A stretch of 45,309 bases of DNA from Halomonas sp. PR-M31 (GTDB lineage: Bacteria; Pseudomonadota; Gammaproteobacteria; Pseudomonadales; Halomonadaceae), in contig NZ_JIBT01000025.1 of assembly GCF_001039575.1 (NCBI RefSeq), positions 1 through 45,309 on the forward strand, read 5' to 3'. Below the pieces are notes generated by a model. It was not told the DNA's origin and did not search any database. It saw nothing but the letters and a program-made list of their open reading frames with translations. Each line of letters starts with the position of its first letter. Position 1 is the stretch's first letter. This document shows positions 1-10,086 of this stretch, in pieces. The translations under genes were made by a program, and so were the position numbers.

Positions 1-44
1 AAAGCCTCCCCTCGCACTAGACAGCATTTAAGCCTGAATCGTGT

Positions 45-1643
45 TTAACCAAACTGCCCCATGGTGTTGTCCTTGCCTCCTGCCTTGAGTGCACCTTCAC
101 CGGAGAAGAACTCCTTGTGGTCGTCGCCCAGGTTGGAGCCGGCCATGTCCTGATGCTTGACAGTGGCGATACCCTCGCGGATCTCCTTGCGTTGCACACC
201 GGCCACATAGGCCAGCATGCCTTCGTCGCCGAAGTAGCCCTTGGACAGATTGTCCGTGGACAAAGCCGCAGTATGATAGGTCGGCAGGGTAATCAAGTGA
301 TGGAAGATACCCGCTTCCCTAGCGGCGTCACGCTGGAAATTCTGAGTCCAACGATCCGCTTCCTTGCCGAGCTCGGTATCATCGTATTCGACGCTCATCA
401 GACTGGCGCGGTCGTAGTTTGAGACGTCCTTGCCTTCCTGTTCCCAGGCATCGAACACCTGCTGACGGAAATTCAGCGTCCAGTTGAAGGACGGGCTGTT
501 GTTGTAGACCAGCTTGGCATTGGGTACCGCTTCACGGATGCGGTTGACCATGCCGGCAATCTGGCCGACGTGAGGCTTCTCAGTCTCGATCCACAATAGA
601 TCGGCGCCGTGTTGCAGGCTGGTGATGCAGTCCAGCACGACCCGGTCTTCGCCGCTGCCCTTCTTGAACTGGTATAGACCGCTGGCCAGACGCTTGGGCT
701 TGATCAGCTTGCCATCCTGCTTGAGTACCACGTCGCCGTTGTTGATGTCCGAGGCGGAAGCGATCTCTTCACCATCCAGGAAGCTATTGTACTGATCGCC
801 CAGATCGCCGGGTTCATTGGTCACGGCGATCTGTTGAGTCAGGCCGGCCCCCAGGGAATCGGTACGCGCCACGATCACACCGTCGTCGACACCCATTTCC
901 AGGAAGGCGTAGCGCACGGCGTTGATCTTGGCCAGGAACTCGGCATGGGGCACGGTGACCTTGCCATCCTGGTGACCGCACTGCTTGACGTCGGAGACCT
1001 GGTTTTCGAGCTGAATGGCGCAGGCGCCGGCTTCGATCATCTTCTTCGCCAGCAGGTAGGTGGCTTCCTCGTTGCCGAAGCCTGCATCGATGTCGGCAAT
1101 GATCGGCACCACATGAGTCTCGAAACCGTCGATCTTGCTCTCGATCTCCTTGACCTTCACATCGTTACCCGCCTGCTGAGCTTCTTCCAGGCTGCGGAAC
1201 AGGTGATTGAGTTCCCAGGCATCCGCCTGCTTCAGGAAGGTATAAAGCTCTTCGATCAGGGCCGGTACCGCGGTCTTCTCATGCATCGACTGGTCCGGCA
1301 GGGGACCGAATTCCGAACGCAGAGCGGCGACCATCCAGCCGGACAGGTACAGGTAGCGGCGCTTGGTGGTGCCAAAATGCTTCTTGATGGAGATCAGCTT
1401 CTGCTGGCCGATGAAGCCATGCCAGCAGCCCAGAGACTGGGTGTACTGAGCGCTGTCCGCGTCATAGGCTGCCATGTCGTCCCGCATGATCTGAGCGGTG
1501 TACTTGGCGATATCCAGGCCAGTCTTGAACCGGTTCTGCAGGCGCATGCGGGCTGCGTGCTGGGGATTGATGCCATCCCATTTGCCAGCCTGGGCTTCAC
1601 GCAGTTGGGCAATAGCCTTGATCTCTCTTTGAAATGCTGACAT
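45..1643 (-). CDS. aceA: Isocitrate lyase
   Basis: AceA cleaves isocitrate to glyoxylate and succinate, the first step of the glyoxylate shunt used for growth on acetate and fatty acids. The protein (532 residues) belongs to the long Pseudomonas-type class: it carries the active-site signature KQCGHQDGK, with the catalytic cysteine at residue 222, and ends in the conserved DNTMGQFG-like tail. The start at 1643 (MSAFQREI) is preferred because AAGGA lies 7-8 bases upstream and it gives the usual family length; an in-frame ATG five codons earlier (1658) has no such site. It is the last of a run of minus-strand genes but has its own upstream region of about 400 bases with palindromic operator candidates. 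icd, the competing enzyme for isocitrate, lies 6.5 kb away. Identification is very secure. Confidence 0.97.
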   Translation of the reverse strand: MSAFQREIKAIAQLREAQAGKWDGINPQHAARMRLQNRFKTGLDIAKYTAQIMRDDMAAYDADSAQYTQSLGCWHGFIGQQKLISIKKHFGTTKRRYLYLSGWMVAALRSEFGPLPDQSMHEKTAVPALIEELYTFLKQADAWELNHLFRSLEEAQQAGNDVKVKEIESKIDGFETHVVPIIADIDAGFGNEEATYLLAKKMIEAGACAIQLENQVSDVKQCGHQDGKVTVPHAEFLAKINAVRYAFLEMGVDDGVIVARTDSLGAGLTQQIAVTNEPGDLGDQYNSFLDGEEIASASDINNGDVVLKQDGKLIKPKRLASGLYQFKKGSGEDRVVLDCITSLQHGADLLWIETEKPHVGQIAGMVNRIREAVPNAKLVYNNSPSFNWTLNFRQQVFDAWEQEGKDVSNYDRASLMSVEYDDTELGKEADRWTQNFQRDAAREAGIFHHLITLPTYHTAALSTDNLSKGYFGDEGMLAYVAGVQRKEIREGIATVKHQDMAGSNLGDDHKEFFSGEGALKAGGKDNTMGQFG

Positions 1644-1744
1644 GGAATCATCCTTCATCAGTTGAAAAAAATGCTTGAGCTGCTTGGGCGATCCGAAACA
1701 CCCTGACGCATCGATACAAAAGTGTTGTCACAATCGACCGGTGT

Positions 1745-1767
1745 AGCATGATGCATAATGTCATGCT
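1745..1767. repeat. Inverted repeat upstream of aceA
   Basis: AGCATGA and TCATGCT form a perfect 7-base inverted repeat around a 9-base AT-rich spacer, about 100 bases before the aceA start. It could be an operator or a hairpin in the aceA leader. The regulator is unknown. Confidence 0.45.
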
Positions 1768-1975
1768 GCACCAGCGAAGCCTCGGTCTCGTTGCCACCAT
1801 CGATGGACGATCGGTGGTAATGAACGCGCTAGAGACAAGCCGATATCAGAGCGATTGAAGAAACCCGTAGATAATGACTACATATCTGTCGCGCTGACGT
1901 TCCAAACTTGTCATGACCAGCACTATCACCCATGGGAGTAGGCATTAACAACTATTACTTAGGGGTAGAGAGGGT

Positions 1976-1990
1976 TGTAGTTTGACTACA
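1976..1990. promoter_or_regulatory. HexR/RccR-like operator palindrome
   Basis: TGTAGT-TTG-ACTACA is a perfect 6-base inverted repeat with a 3-base spacer. RpiR-family regulators HexR and RccR, which sense the Entner-Doudoroff intermediate KDPG, bind sites of the form TGTART-N3-AYTACA. RccR is known to control glyoxylate-shunt genes in Pseudomonas. The site lies about 335 bases before the aceA start; assignment to a regulator is an inference. Confidence 0.55.
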
Positions 1991-2014
1991 GAACGAGTCG
2001 TTCGGTACTGCTCC

Positions 2015-2029
2015 TGTAGTTAAATTCCG
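2015..2029. promoter_or_regulatory. Degenerate second RpiR-type operator
   Basis: TGTAGT-TAA-ATTCCG repeats the left half and central spacing of the palindrome at 1976-1990 and keeps the first bases of the right half. Its centre is 39 bases from that of the first site, close to four helical turns, compatible with cooperative binding. The match is partial, so confidence is modest. Confidence 0.35.
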
Positions 2030-2049
2030 AAGAATAAGAAGGAGAGAGA

Positions 2050-2493
2050 TTAGAAATGATCGCGTCGTTCGCCCAAGGACAGCCGCATGCTGCGATGCGG
2101 TATGCCGGCGTCGAGAAATTCGTCACCGAAGGCTTGAAAGCCGAGTTTGCGATAAAAGCTCAAGGCTTGTAGTTGAGCATCCAGCAGCACTTCAGGATCG
2201 CCACGTTTCAGCGCTGCCGCGATGATGGCGCCCATCAACTGCTCGCCGACGCCCTGGCCGCGCTCCTCCTTGATCACGGCGACGCGGCCGATGTGGCCGT
2301 CCGGGAGCAGTCGCGCCGTGGCAATGGCATGATCGTCGCGGCATACCAGAAAATGCAGACACTGGGGGTCGCGTCCGTCCCATTCCTCTTCCTGGGGAAC
2401 CGCTTGTTCTTCGATGAAGACAAGCCGGCGGATATCGCCGGCGGCTGATTTCAGCTGCTGCCAGCTGCCTTGGTGAATCACAGTCCGAGACAT
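2050..2493 (-). CDS. GNAT-family N-acetyltransferase
   Basis: This is a small acetyl-CoA-dependent acetyltransferase of about 147 residues. The GNAT fold is shown by the N-terminal segment ending FIEEQAVPQEEEWDG, the beta-4/pyrophosphate-binding motif RGQGVGEQL, and the C-terminal SFYRKLGFQAFGDEF strand, all typical of the ElaA/YjcF-like group. The substrate cannot be read from sequence. Two in-frame ATGs compete. The one at 2493 has AAGGA about ten bases upstream; the one at 2502 has the same AAGGA almost touching it. I chose 2493. It starts about 17 bases after the roxA stop, so it probably belongs to the purB-roxA transcription unit. Confidence 0.85.
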   Translation of the reverse strand: MSRTVIHQGSWQQLKSAAGDIRRLVFIEEQAVPQEEEWDGRDPQCLHFLVCRDDHAIATARLLPDGHIGRVAVIKEERGQGVGEQLMGAIIAAALKRGDPEVLLDAQLQALSFYRKLGFQAFGDEFLDAGIPHRSMRLSLGERRDHF

Positions 2494-2510
2494 GGGGCTC
2501 ATTTCCTTGC

Positions 2511-5131
<2,621 letters not shown>

Positions 5132-5155
5132 CTAGAGGTCAATGTTCGAATCGAA

Positions 5156-5797
5156 TCAGAGCAGTCGATCCAGAGATTTTTTCATTGCGCCGCGTTGGAG
5201 CAACAGTTTCCAGCGCCGGCCACCTTGCTGATGCCAGAGCAGGGCAAAACGAATACCTGATAGCAGCAGGGCGCGAACCCGTTCCGGCATCATGCGTTGC
5301 TGCAACAATGAAGGTTCGCCCTGCACCACAATGCGCTGGCGAAAGGTGGAGATGGTGTTCTGATAGAGCTCCCCAAGGCTTGCGACGACGTTTTCATGGG
5401 TGCCGCCGAAGTGCTCCGCCTGATCCTGAATGCGGACAAGGCGCTCTCCTAAGGTGTCCAACATCTCCGTCTGCTGGCGCAGCTTCTGCATCAGCATCAA
5501 CAAAGTGAAGCCATAGCGCAGCACGTTGGGATTGATATCCCGTTCCCGGCCCACCACGGCGTTCAATATCTTGAGGCCTTGACGCAGATTGTTGTGGTGG
5601 CCGCCGTAAATGGCCTCGAAATTTTCCGGATCTGTGTCCAACGTGGCATTGATCAACGTTTCCCAAGCGCGTTCGTCGCACTGCCCGGTGCGGGCCAGCT
5701 GATCGACCAGCGTTGCTGCCTGAAATACGCCGGCCAGGGCAATGACCTGGCGGGCAGTAGGATCGTTCGGGGCCGTTTGAAAGGGAACTACGCTCAT
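5156..5797 (-). CDS. hflD: High-frequency lysogenization protein HflD
   Basis: HflD is a small, mostly alpha-helical, membrane-associated protein that in E. coli binds phage lambda CII. Its housekeeping role is poorly known. The 213-residue product contains the family-typical regions [16 protein letters not shown] near the N terminus, [12 protein letters not shown] in the middle, and the C-terminal [15 protein letters not shown] block. A longer open frame extends upstream through mnmA. The start at 5797 (MSVVPFQT) is chosen because the conserved domain begins there and its ATG overlaps the mnmA TGA as ATGA, implying coupled translation. The order mnmA-hflD-purB matches E. coli. Confidence 0.95.
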   Translation of the reverse strand: MSVVPFQTAPNDPTARQVIALAGVFQAATLVDQLARTGQCDERAWETLINATLDTDPENFEAIYGGHHNNLRQGLKILNAVVGRERDINPNVLRYGFTLLMLMQKLRQQTEMLDTLGERLVRIQDQAEHFGGTHENVVASLGELYQNTISTFRQRIVVQGEPSLLQQRMMPERVRALLLSGIRFALLWHQQGGRRWKLLLQRGAMKKSLDRLL

Positions 5798-6939
5798 GCC
5801 GCCCGCGCCTCTTGTTGTCCTGTACTGCAAATCACCCCGCCACCCAGGCAGACATCGCCCTCGTAAAGCACCAGGGACTGACCCGGCGTCACCGCCCATT
5901 GGGGCGCATCGAATATCACATCGACACCGCCGTCGTCTCGCAGGCGCAGGTGACAAGGCTCCTCTGCCTGACGATAGCGGGTCTTGGCGGTCAGTCTTGA
6001 CGGGCTAGCGGGAAAGGAGAGGGAAGGCGGAGTGCCGGCGATCCACTCCATCGCTTCCGTGGTCAGGGTGTCCGTGTAGAGCAGCGGATGATGCTTGCCC
6101 TGCACCACGATCAGGACGTTACGCTCGAGATCCTTGGCCGCCACGTACCAGGGCGCGTCAGGGTAGTTGGCCAGACCACCGATACCCAAGCCCTGACGCT
6201 GACCCAGGGTGTAGTACATCAGCCCGAGATGGTCACCGATGATATCGCCTTGCGGTGTTTCGATACGACCGGGCTGGGCGGGCAGGTACTGCTGGAGAAA
6301 GTCGCGAAAGCGGCGTTCGCCGATGAAACAGATGCCGGTGGAATCCTTCTTTCTGGCGGTAACAAGCGCGTGCTGCTCCGCCAGCTTCCGCACCCGGGGT
6401 TTTTCCAGTTCGCCGACCGGGAACAGCGTACGGGCGATAGCGGCTTCCGGGACTGCATGCAGAAAATAGCTTTGATCCTTGTTGGCATCGAGCCCCTTGA
6501 GCAGTCGGGGGCGGCCGTCACGTTCGCCGCGACGCACATAGTGGCCGGTGGCGATCATGTCCGCGCCGAGCATTTCGGCATACTCGAGAAAGACCTTGAA
6601 CTTGATTTCCCGGTTACACAGGATGTCCGGGTTCGGCGTTCGCCCGGCCCGGTACTCTTCAAGAAAATGCTCGAATACATTGTCCCAGTACTCCGCAGCG
6701 AAATTGGCGGTATGTAGCTTGATACCCAGCTTGTCGCAGACCGCTTGAGCATCTGCCAGATCCGCCTTGGCGGTGCAGTATTCGGAGCCGTCGTCCTCGT
6801 CCCAGTTCTTCATGAACAGGCCTTCGACCTGGTAGCCCTGTTCCAGCAGCAACAGCGCGGACACGGAGGAGTCGACGCCGCCGGACATACCGACGATGAC
6901 CTTTCCTGACGTGGCGCAAGACTCCGTGACTTCAGACAT
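5794..6939 (-). CDS. mnmA: tRNA-specific 2-thiouridylase MnmA
   Basis: MnmA uses ATP and sulfur relayed from the Tus pathway to form 2-thiouridine at wobble position 34 of tRNA for Lys, Glu and Gln. The 381-residue protein has the N-type ATP-pyrophosphatase loop [12 protein letters not shown] near residue 17, and the two catalytic cysteines in LCNREIKF (C108) and [14 protein letters not shown] (C204). The C-terminal beta-barrel includes the conserved [15 protein letters not shown]. The first dozen residues before the PP loop are a slightly longer N-terminal tail than in E. coli. It is followed by hflD with a 4-base overlap and preceded by nudJ with a 75-base gap that holds a possible promoter. 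Confidence 0.98.
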   Translation of the reverse strand: MSEVTESCATSGKVIVGMSGGVDSSVSALLLLEQGYQVEGLFMKNWDEDDGSEYCTAKADLADAQAVCDKLGIKLHTANFAAEYWDNVFEHFLEEYRAGRTPNPDILCNREIKFKVFLEYAEMLGADMIATGHYVRRGERDGRPRLLKGLDANKDQSYFLHAVPEAAIARTLFPVGELEKPRVRKLAEQHALVTARKKDSTGICFIGERRFRDFLQQYLPAQPGRIETPQGDIIGDHLGLMYYTLGQRQGLGIGGLANYPDAPWYVAAKDLERNVLIVVQGKHHPLLYTDTLTTEAMEWIAGTPPSLSFPASPSRLTAKTRYRQAEEPCHLRLRDDGGVDVIFDAPQWAVTPGQSLVLYEGDVCLGGGVICSTGQQEARAA

Positions 6940-6981
6940 GAACGCTCTCGACTGAGAAGTGTGAGAATTTGATTGCGCGAA

Positions 6982-6987
6982 AGTATA
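6982..6987 (-). promoter_or_regulatory. Candidate -10 box for mnmA
   Basis: Read on the minus strand, TATACT lies about 43 bases before the mnmA ATG, inside the 75-base gap after nudJ. No good -35 partner was seen. The same ten bases, TATACTTTCG, occur in the icd promoter. Confidence 0.35.
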
Positions 6988-7014
6988 CCTGAAATCGGCC
7001 TGGGGCTTCGAGGG

Positions 7015-7464
7015 TCACCGCTCGTGGATGATATCGAGTGGATAAAGCTTTCCGCCGCGCAAATCCCGTAGGCGTTGCATGACCAGCGGGCTGCGCAGCC
7101 GCCCGGCACGATTGAGATCGTCGATTTCATCCAGGGTCAGCCAGTGCGCAGCAATGATGCCCGTATCCAGAGGATTGTTGAGCCGGGCCAGAGGCAGGCC
7201 CACGAAGCCATGGCTATGAAAGACCAGACCATCCTTGGTCGTATGGATGTAAAGCCCCAGGTAGTCGGTGATGGCTACTTGCCAGGCGGCCTCCTCGCGA
7301 GTTTCGCGAATCGCCGCCTCGGTTAGACGCTCCCCTGGCTCCAAGTGGCCGGCGGGCTGATTGAACAGACTGAAGGGGCCGCCGCGGTCTTCCTCTACCA
7401 TCAAATAGCGCCCGCTACGCTCGATGACCGAGGCAACGGCGACCCGGGGTGTCCAGCGTTTCAT
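7015..7464 (-). CDS. nudJ: Nudix hydrolase, NudJ-type phosphatase
   Basis: NudJ in E. coli hydrolyses the thiamin precursor HMP-PP and nucleoside di- and triphosphates. The 149-residue product has a Nudix box starting GHLEPGERLTEAAIRETREE (about residues 39-58), including the REXXEE metal-binding core. The glycine near the end of the consensus box is replaced by alanine (EEAAW), which is unusual but leaves the metal ligands intact. Its ATG overlaps the rluE stop as ATGA. The order rluE-nudJ-mnmA-hflD-purB is that of E. coli, which supports NudJ over other Nudix families. The exact substrate is inferred from synteny. Confidence 0.9.
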   Translation of the reverse strand: MKRWTPRVAVASVIERSGRYLMVEEDRGGPFSLFNQPAGHLEPGERLTEAAIRETREEAAWQVAITDYLGLYIHTTKDGLVFHSHGFVGLPLARLNNPLDTGIIAAHWLTLDEIDDLNRAGRLRSPLVMQRLRDLRGGKLYPLDIIHER

Positions 7465-8090
7465 GAGCGTCTCCTTGAGGCTCTGGAAAAGGTGGAGCGT
7501 CGCTTTATCGGCGCATGCAGTGTCTCACTGCGCCATTGACCCGTTGCCAACCCAGATAGCTGCCAGGGGCCAATGGCGGTACGAATCAGGCGCAGCGTAG
7601 GGTGGCCGATATGTGCCGTCATGCGCCTCACCTGGCGATTGCGCCCTTCACTGATGGTGATCTCAAGCCAGCTCACCTTGGTCTCGGCACGCCGACGGAT
7701 CGGCGGCTTGCGCGGTGCCACGGCGGGTTCCATCAAACGTTGGACCCGCGCTGGTCGCGTCACGCCATCCTTCAATGCGACACCCTTGCGCAAGGCATCG
7801 ATGGCTTTGTCGTTGGGTTCGCCCTCGACCTGAACCCAGTAGGTCTTGGGCTGCTTGTGCCGGGGATCACTGATGCGATGAATCAGTTCGCCGTCGTCCG
7901 TGAGCAGCAACAGTCCTTCGGAGTCGTAGTCGAGCCGGCCCGCGGCGTAGATGCCGGGTACATCGATGATGTCTTTCAGGGTGGCGCGTCCTTGATCATC
8001 GGTAAACTGGGAAAGCATCCGATAAGGTTTGTGAAGCAAATAGAGGGTACTCACGGGTCTTGGCGATCTCCGCCTAAAGATTGTCGGCAT
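7461..8090 (-). CDS. rluE: 23S rRNA pseudouridine(2457) synthase RluE
   Basis: RluE isomerises U2457 of 23S rRNA to pseudouridine. The RsuA-family catalytic motif GRLDYDSEGLLLLT carries the nucleophilic aspartate. The entry segment LYLLHKPYRMLSQF and the RNA-contact motif EGRNRQVRRM are also clear. The C-terminal tail is arginine-rich. The start is uncertain: ATG at 8090 lacks a good ribosome-binding site, while a GTG at 8054 (VSTLYLLHKPYR) would give the usual N terminus, with GGAG about 13 bases upstream. It is divergent from icd across about 80 bases, as in E. coli. Confidence 0.92.
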   Translation of the reverse strand: MPTIFRRRSPRPVSTLYLLHKPYRMLSQFTDDQGRATLKDIIDVPGIYAAGRLDYDSEGLLLLTDDGELIHRISDPRHKQPKTYWVQVEGEPNDKAIDALRKGVALKDGVTRPARVQRLMEPAVAPRKPPIRRRAETKVSWLEITISEGRNRQVRRMTAHIGHPTLRLIRTAIGPWQLSGLATGQWRSETLHAPIKRRSTFSRASRRRS

Positions 8091-8127
8091 CTAGCAAGGC
8101 AAAGCCTACTCGGGGTCCATGAGGCGA

Positions 8128-8136
8128 TGCTATACT
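8128..8136 (+). promoter_or_regulatory. icd: Extended -10 promoter of icd
   Basis: TGCTATACT is a good extended -10 element (TGnTATAAT type) about 35 bases before the icd ATG. No clear -35 box precedes it, as expected for extended -10 promoters. It lies in the short region divergent to rluE. Confidence 0.5.
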
Positions 8137-8171
8137 TTCGGTTCTACTGATTACAGCACAGGGAGTCATCA

Positions 8172-9428
8172 ATGGGATTCCAGAAAATTGTCGTTCCTGA
8201 GGGCGGCGAAAAGATCACCGTCAACGACGACGATACCTTGAACGTGCCAAATGAGCCGGTCATTCCTTTCATCGAAGGTGACGGTATCGGGGCCGATGTT
8301 ACCCCGGCCATGAAGATCGCCATCGATGCAGCGGTTCAGAAAGCCTACAACGGCGAGCGCAAGATTCACTGGATGGAAGTCTATGCCGGTGAGAAGGCGA
8401 CTCAGGTCTACGATGCGGATACCTGGCTTCCCGAAGAAACCCTTGAGGCGGTCAAGGACTACGTGATCTCTATCAAGGGGCCGCTGACCACTCCGGTAGG
8501 GGGTGGCATTCGGTCGTTGAACGTGGCGCTGCGTCAGAAGCTCGATCTGTACGTCTGCCTGCGTCCGGTACGCTGGTTCGAGGGCGTGCCCAGTCCGGTC
8601 AAAGGTCCCAAGGACGTGGACATGGTCATCTTCCGCGAGAACTCCGAGGACATCTACGCCGGCATTGAGTGGAAGGCGGGGTCCGCGGAAGCCGAGAAGG
8701 TCATCAAGTTCCTGCGCGAGGAGATGGGCGTCACCAACATCCGCTTCCCGGAAATGTGCGGCATCGGCGTCAAGCCGGTTTCCGAGGAAGGCACCAAGCG
8801 TCTGGTGCGTCAGGCTCTGCAGTACACCATCGATAACGATCGGGAATCCCTGACCTTCGTGCACAAAGGCAACATCATGAAGTTCACGGAAGGCGCCTTC
8901 AAGGACTGGGGTTACCAGTTGGCCAAGGAAGAGTTCGGTGCGGAGCTCTTGGATGGCGGCCCCTGGATGACCTTGAAGAACCCCAACACCGGCAAGGAAA
9001 TCGTCATCAAGGACGTCATTGCCGATGCCATGCTACAGCAGATTCTGCTGCGTCCGGCGGAATATGACGTCATCGCGACCCTGAACTTGAACGGCGATTA
9101 TCTGTCCGATGCGCTGGCGGCAGAAGTCGGCGGTATCGGTATTGCGCCCGGCGCCAACCTGTCCGATACGGTCGCCATGTTCGAAGCGACTCACGGTACT
9201 GCGCCCAAGTATGCCGGCCAGGACAAGGTCAACCCCGGCTCATTGATCCTGTCCGCGGAGATGATGCTGCGCCACATGGGCTGGGTCGAAGCCGCGGATC
9301 TGGTCATCAAGGGCGTGGAGAAAGCCATCGCCAAGGGCGAGGTCACCTACGACTTCCATCGTGTGATGGAAAAGGCTGTTTTGCTCAAATGCTCTGAATT
9401 TGGCCAGGCGGTTGCCGATAACATGTAA
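8172..9428 (+). CDS. icd: NADP-dependent isocitrate dehydrogenase
   Basis: Icd oxidatively decarboxylates isocitrate to 2-oxoglutarate in the TCA cycle, producing NADPH. The 418-residue protein matches the E. coli dimeric type throughout: [14 protein letters not shown] near the N terminus, the substrate loop [10 protein letters not shown] with the regulatory serine (S115, equivalent to E. coli S113), the metal site around [17 protein letters not shown], and the cofactor region [11 protein letters not shown]. In organisms with AceK, phosphorylation of this serine diverts isocitrate to AceA; aceK is not in this window. GGGAG lies nine bases before the ATG. A strong terminator follows. Confidence 0.98.
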   Translation: MGFQKIVVPEGGEKITVNDDDTLNVPNEPVIPFIEGDGIGADVTPAMKIAIDAAVQKAYNGERKIHWMEVYAGEKATQVYDADTWLPEETLEAVKDYVISIKGPLTTPVGGGIRSLNVALRQKLDLYVCLRPVRWFEGVPSPVKGPKDVDMVIFRENSEDIYAGIEWKAGSAEAEKVIKFLREEMGVTNIRFPEMCGIGVKPVSEEGTKRLVRQALQYTIDNDRESLTFVHKGNIMKFTEGAFKDWGYQLAKEEFGAELLDGGPWMTLKNPNTGKEIVIKDVIADAMLQQILLRPAEYDVIATLNLNGDYLSDALAAEVGGIGIAPGANLSDTVAMFEATHGTAPKYAGQDKVNPGSLILSAEMMLRHMGWVEAADLVIKGVEKAIAKGEVTYDFHRVMEKAVLLKCSEFGQAVADNM

Positions 9429-9447
9429 TACTGACGTTGAAACGCGA

Positions 9448-9478
9448 CCCCCGTTCGCATCGCGTGCGGGGGTTTTTT
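9448..9478 (+). terminator. Rho-independent terminator after icd
   Basis: CCCCCG and CGGGGG (9448-9453 and 9467-9472) form a GC-rich stem with a 13-base loop, followed at once by six T residues. It lies 20 bases after the icd stop. Confidence 0.85.
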
Positions 9479-9600
9479 CGTCCTGGCCCTTGTAAGCTTG
9501 GCCCTATGGACGCATGTTTCAAGTGAACCCCGAGTGCTTCTCCACGTCTAATCAACGACGTTAATTGCACTTCGGCTTGTATTGATGGATATAGCCTCTT

Positions 9601-9990
9601 ATGTTCAATAGTGATGAGAGATTGTCGATGACTGCCGCGGCAACACCTTTCCGGGTGGGAATGACACGCCCACCTGGTACGCAAGACGATACGGATGGCT
9701 ATGTATCGGTTAGCCCAGCGGATCCAGAGCTGGACAAGCCACCACGCTACAAGGTGATCTTGCACAACGACGATTTCACGCCCATGGAATTTGTCGTCGA
9801 GGTGTTGCAGACATTTTTCTACATGGATAGTGAGAAGGCCGTGCAGATCATGCTGGCGGTGCATACCCAAGGCAAGGCGACCTGCGGCATTTTCTCTCGC
9901 GATATTGCCGAGACCAAGAGCCATCTTGTCAACGACTACGCGCGGGAATGCCAACATCCATTACTTTGTGATATCGACAGGGCCGACTGA
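9601..9990 (+). CDS. clpS: ATP-dependent Clp protease adaptor ClpS
   Basis: ClpS delivers proteins bearing destabilising N-terminal residues (Leu, Phe, Trp, Tyr) to ClpAP. The core is typical: [20 protein letters not shown] carries the N-degron-binding DD/TPMEFV motif, followed by [15 protein letters not shown], which contains the conserved HxxG region, and EIPL-like C-terminal HPLLCDID. The 129-residue frame starts at 9601. A second ATG at 9628 (MTAAATPF) has GAGAG seven bases upstream and may be the true start; the first nine residues are therefore uncertain. clpA follows 96 bases later in the standard clpS-clpA order. Confidence 0.95.
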   Translation: MFNSDERLSMTAAATPFRVGMTRPPGTQDDTDGYVSVSPADPELDKPPRYKVILHNDDFTPMEFVVEVLQTFFYMDSEKAVQIMLAVHTQGKATCGIFSRDIAETKSHLVNDYARECQHPLLCDIDRAD

Positions 9991-10086
9991 CGCCTGGCAA
10001 CGTGCCAGTCTGGGGTTGCCAAATGCCCCAATGTGCCCGATTGTGAAAGTGCCGACGATGCCCGACGCGGCGAAAAGGGGACTGCC

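Larger units (their letters stand above)
1644..2049 (-). promoter_or_regulatory. aceA upstream control region
   Basis: This stretch of about 400 bases holds no convincing gene and separates the end of the GNAT gene from aceA. It contains several dyad symmetries: an RpiR-type palindrome at 1976-1990, a half-matching second copy at 2015-2029, a GTAG-N7-CTAC pair at 1867-1881, and a perfect 7-base inverted repeat at 1745-1767. It also contains TACTTAGGGGTA (1956-1967), whose complement begins with the NarL-type heptamer TACCCCT. I could not place a convincing -35/-10 pair. The density of symmetrical sites suggests multi-input control of aceA. Confidence 0.6.

Noticed and set aside
834-1640. 268-residue open frame on the plus strand opposite aceA
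   Set aside because: It lies wholly inside aceA, which is certain, and has no recognisable domain or ribosome-binding site. It is a high-GC shadow frame, as are similar long frames opposite purB, mnmA, clpA, trmA, gdhB and the secreted protein.
9385-9957. 190-residue minus-strand frame spanning the icd terminator and clpS
   Set aside because: It crosses a strong terminator and overlaps clpS, which is certain; no domain is visible.
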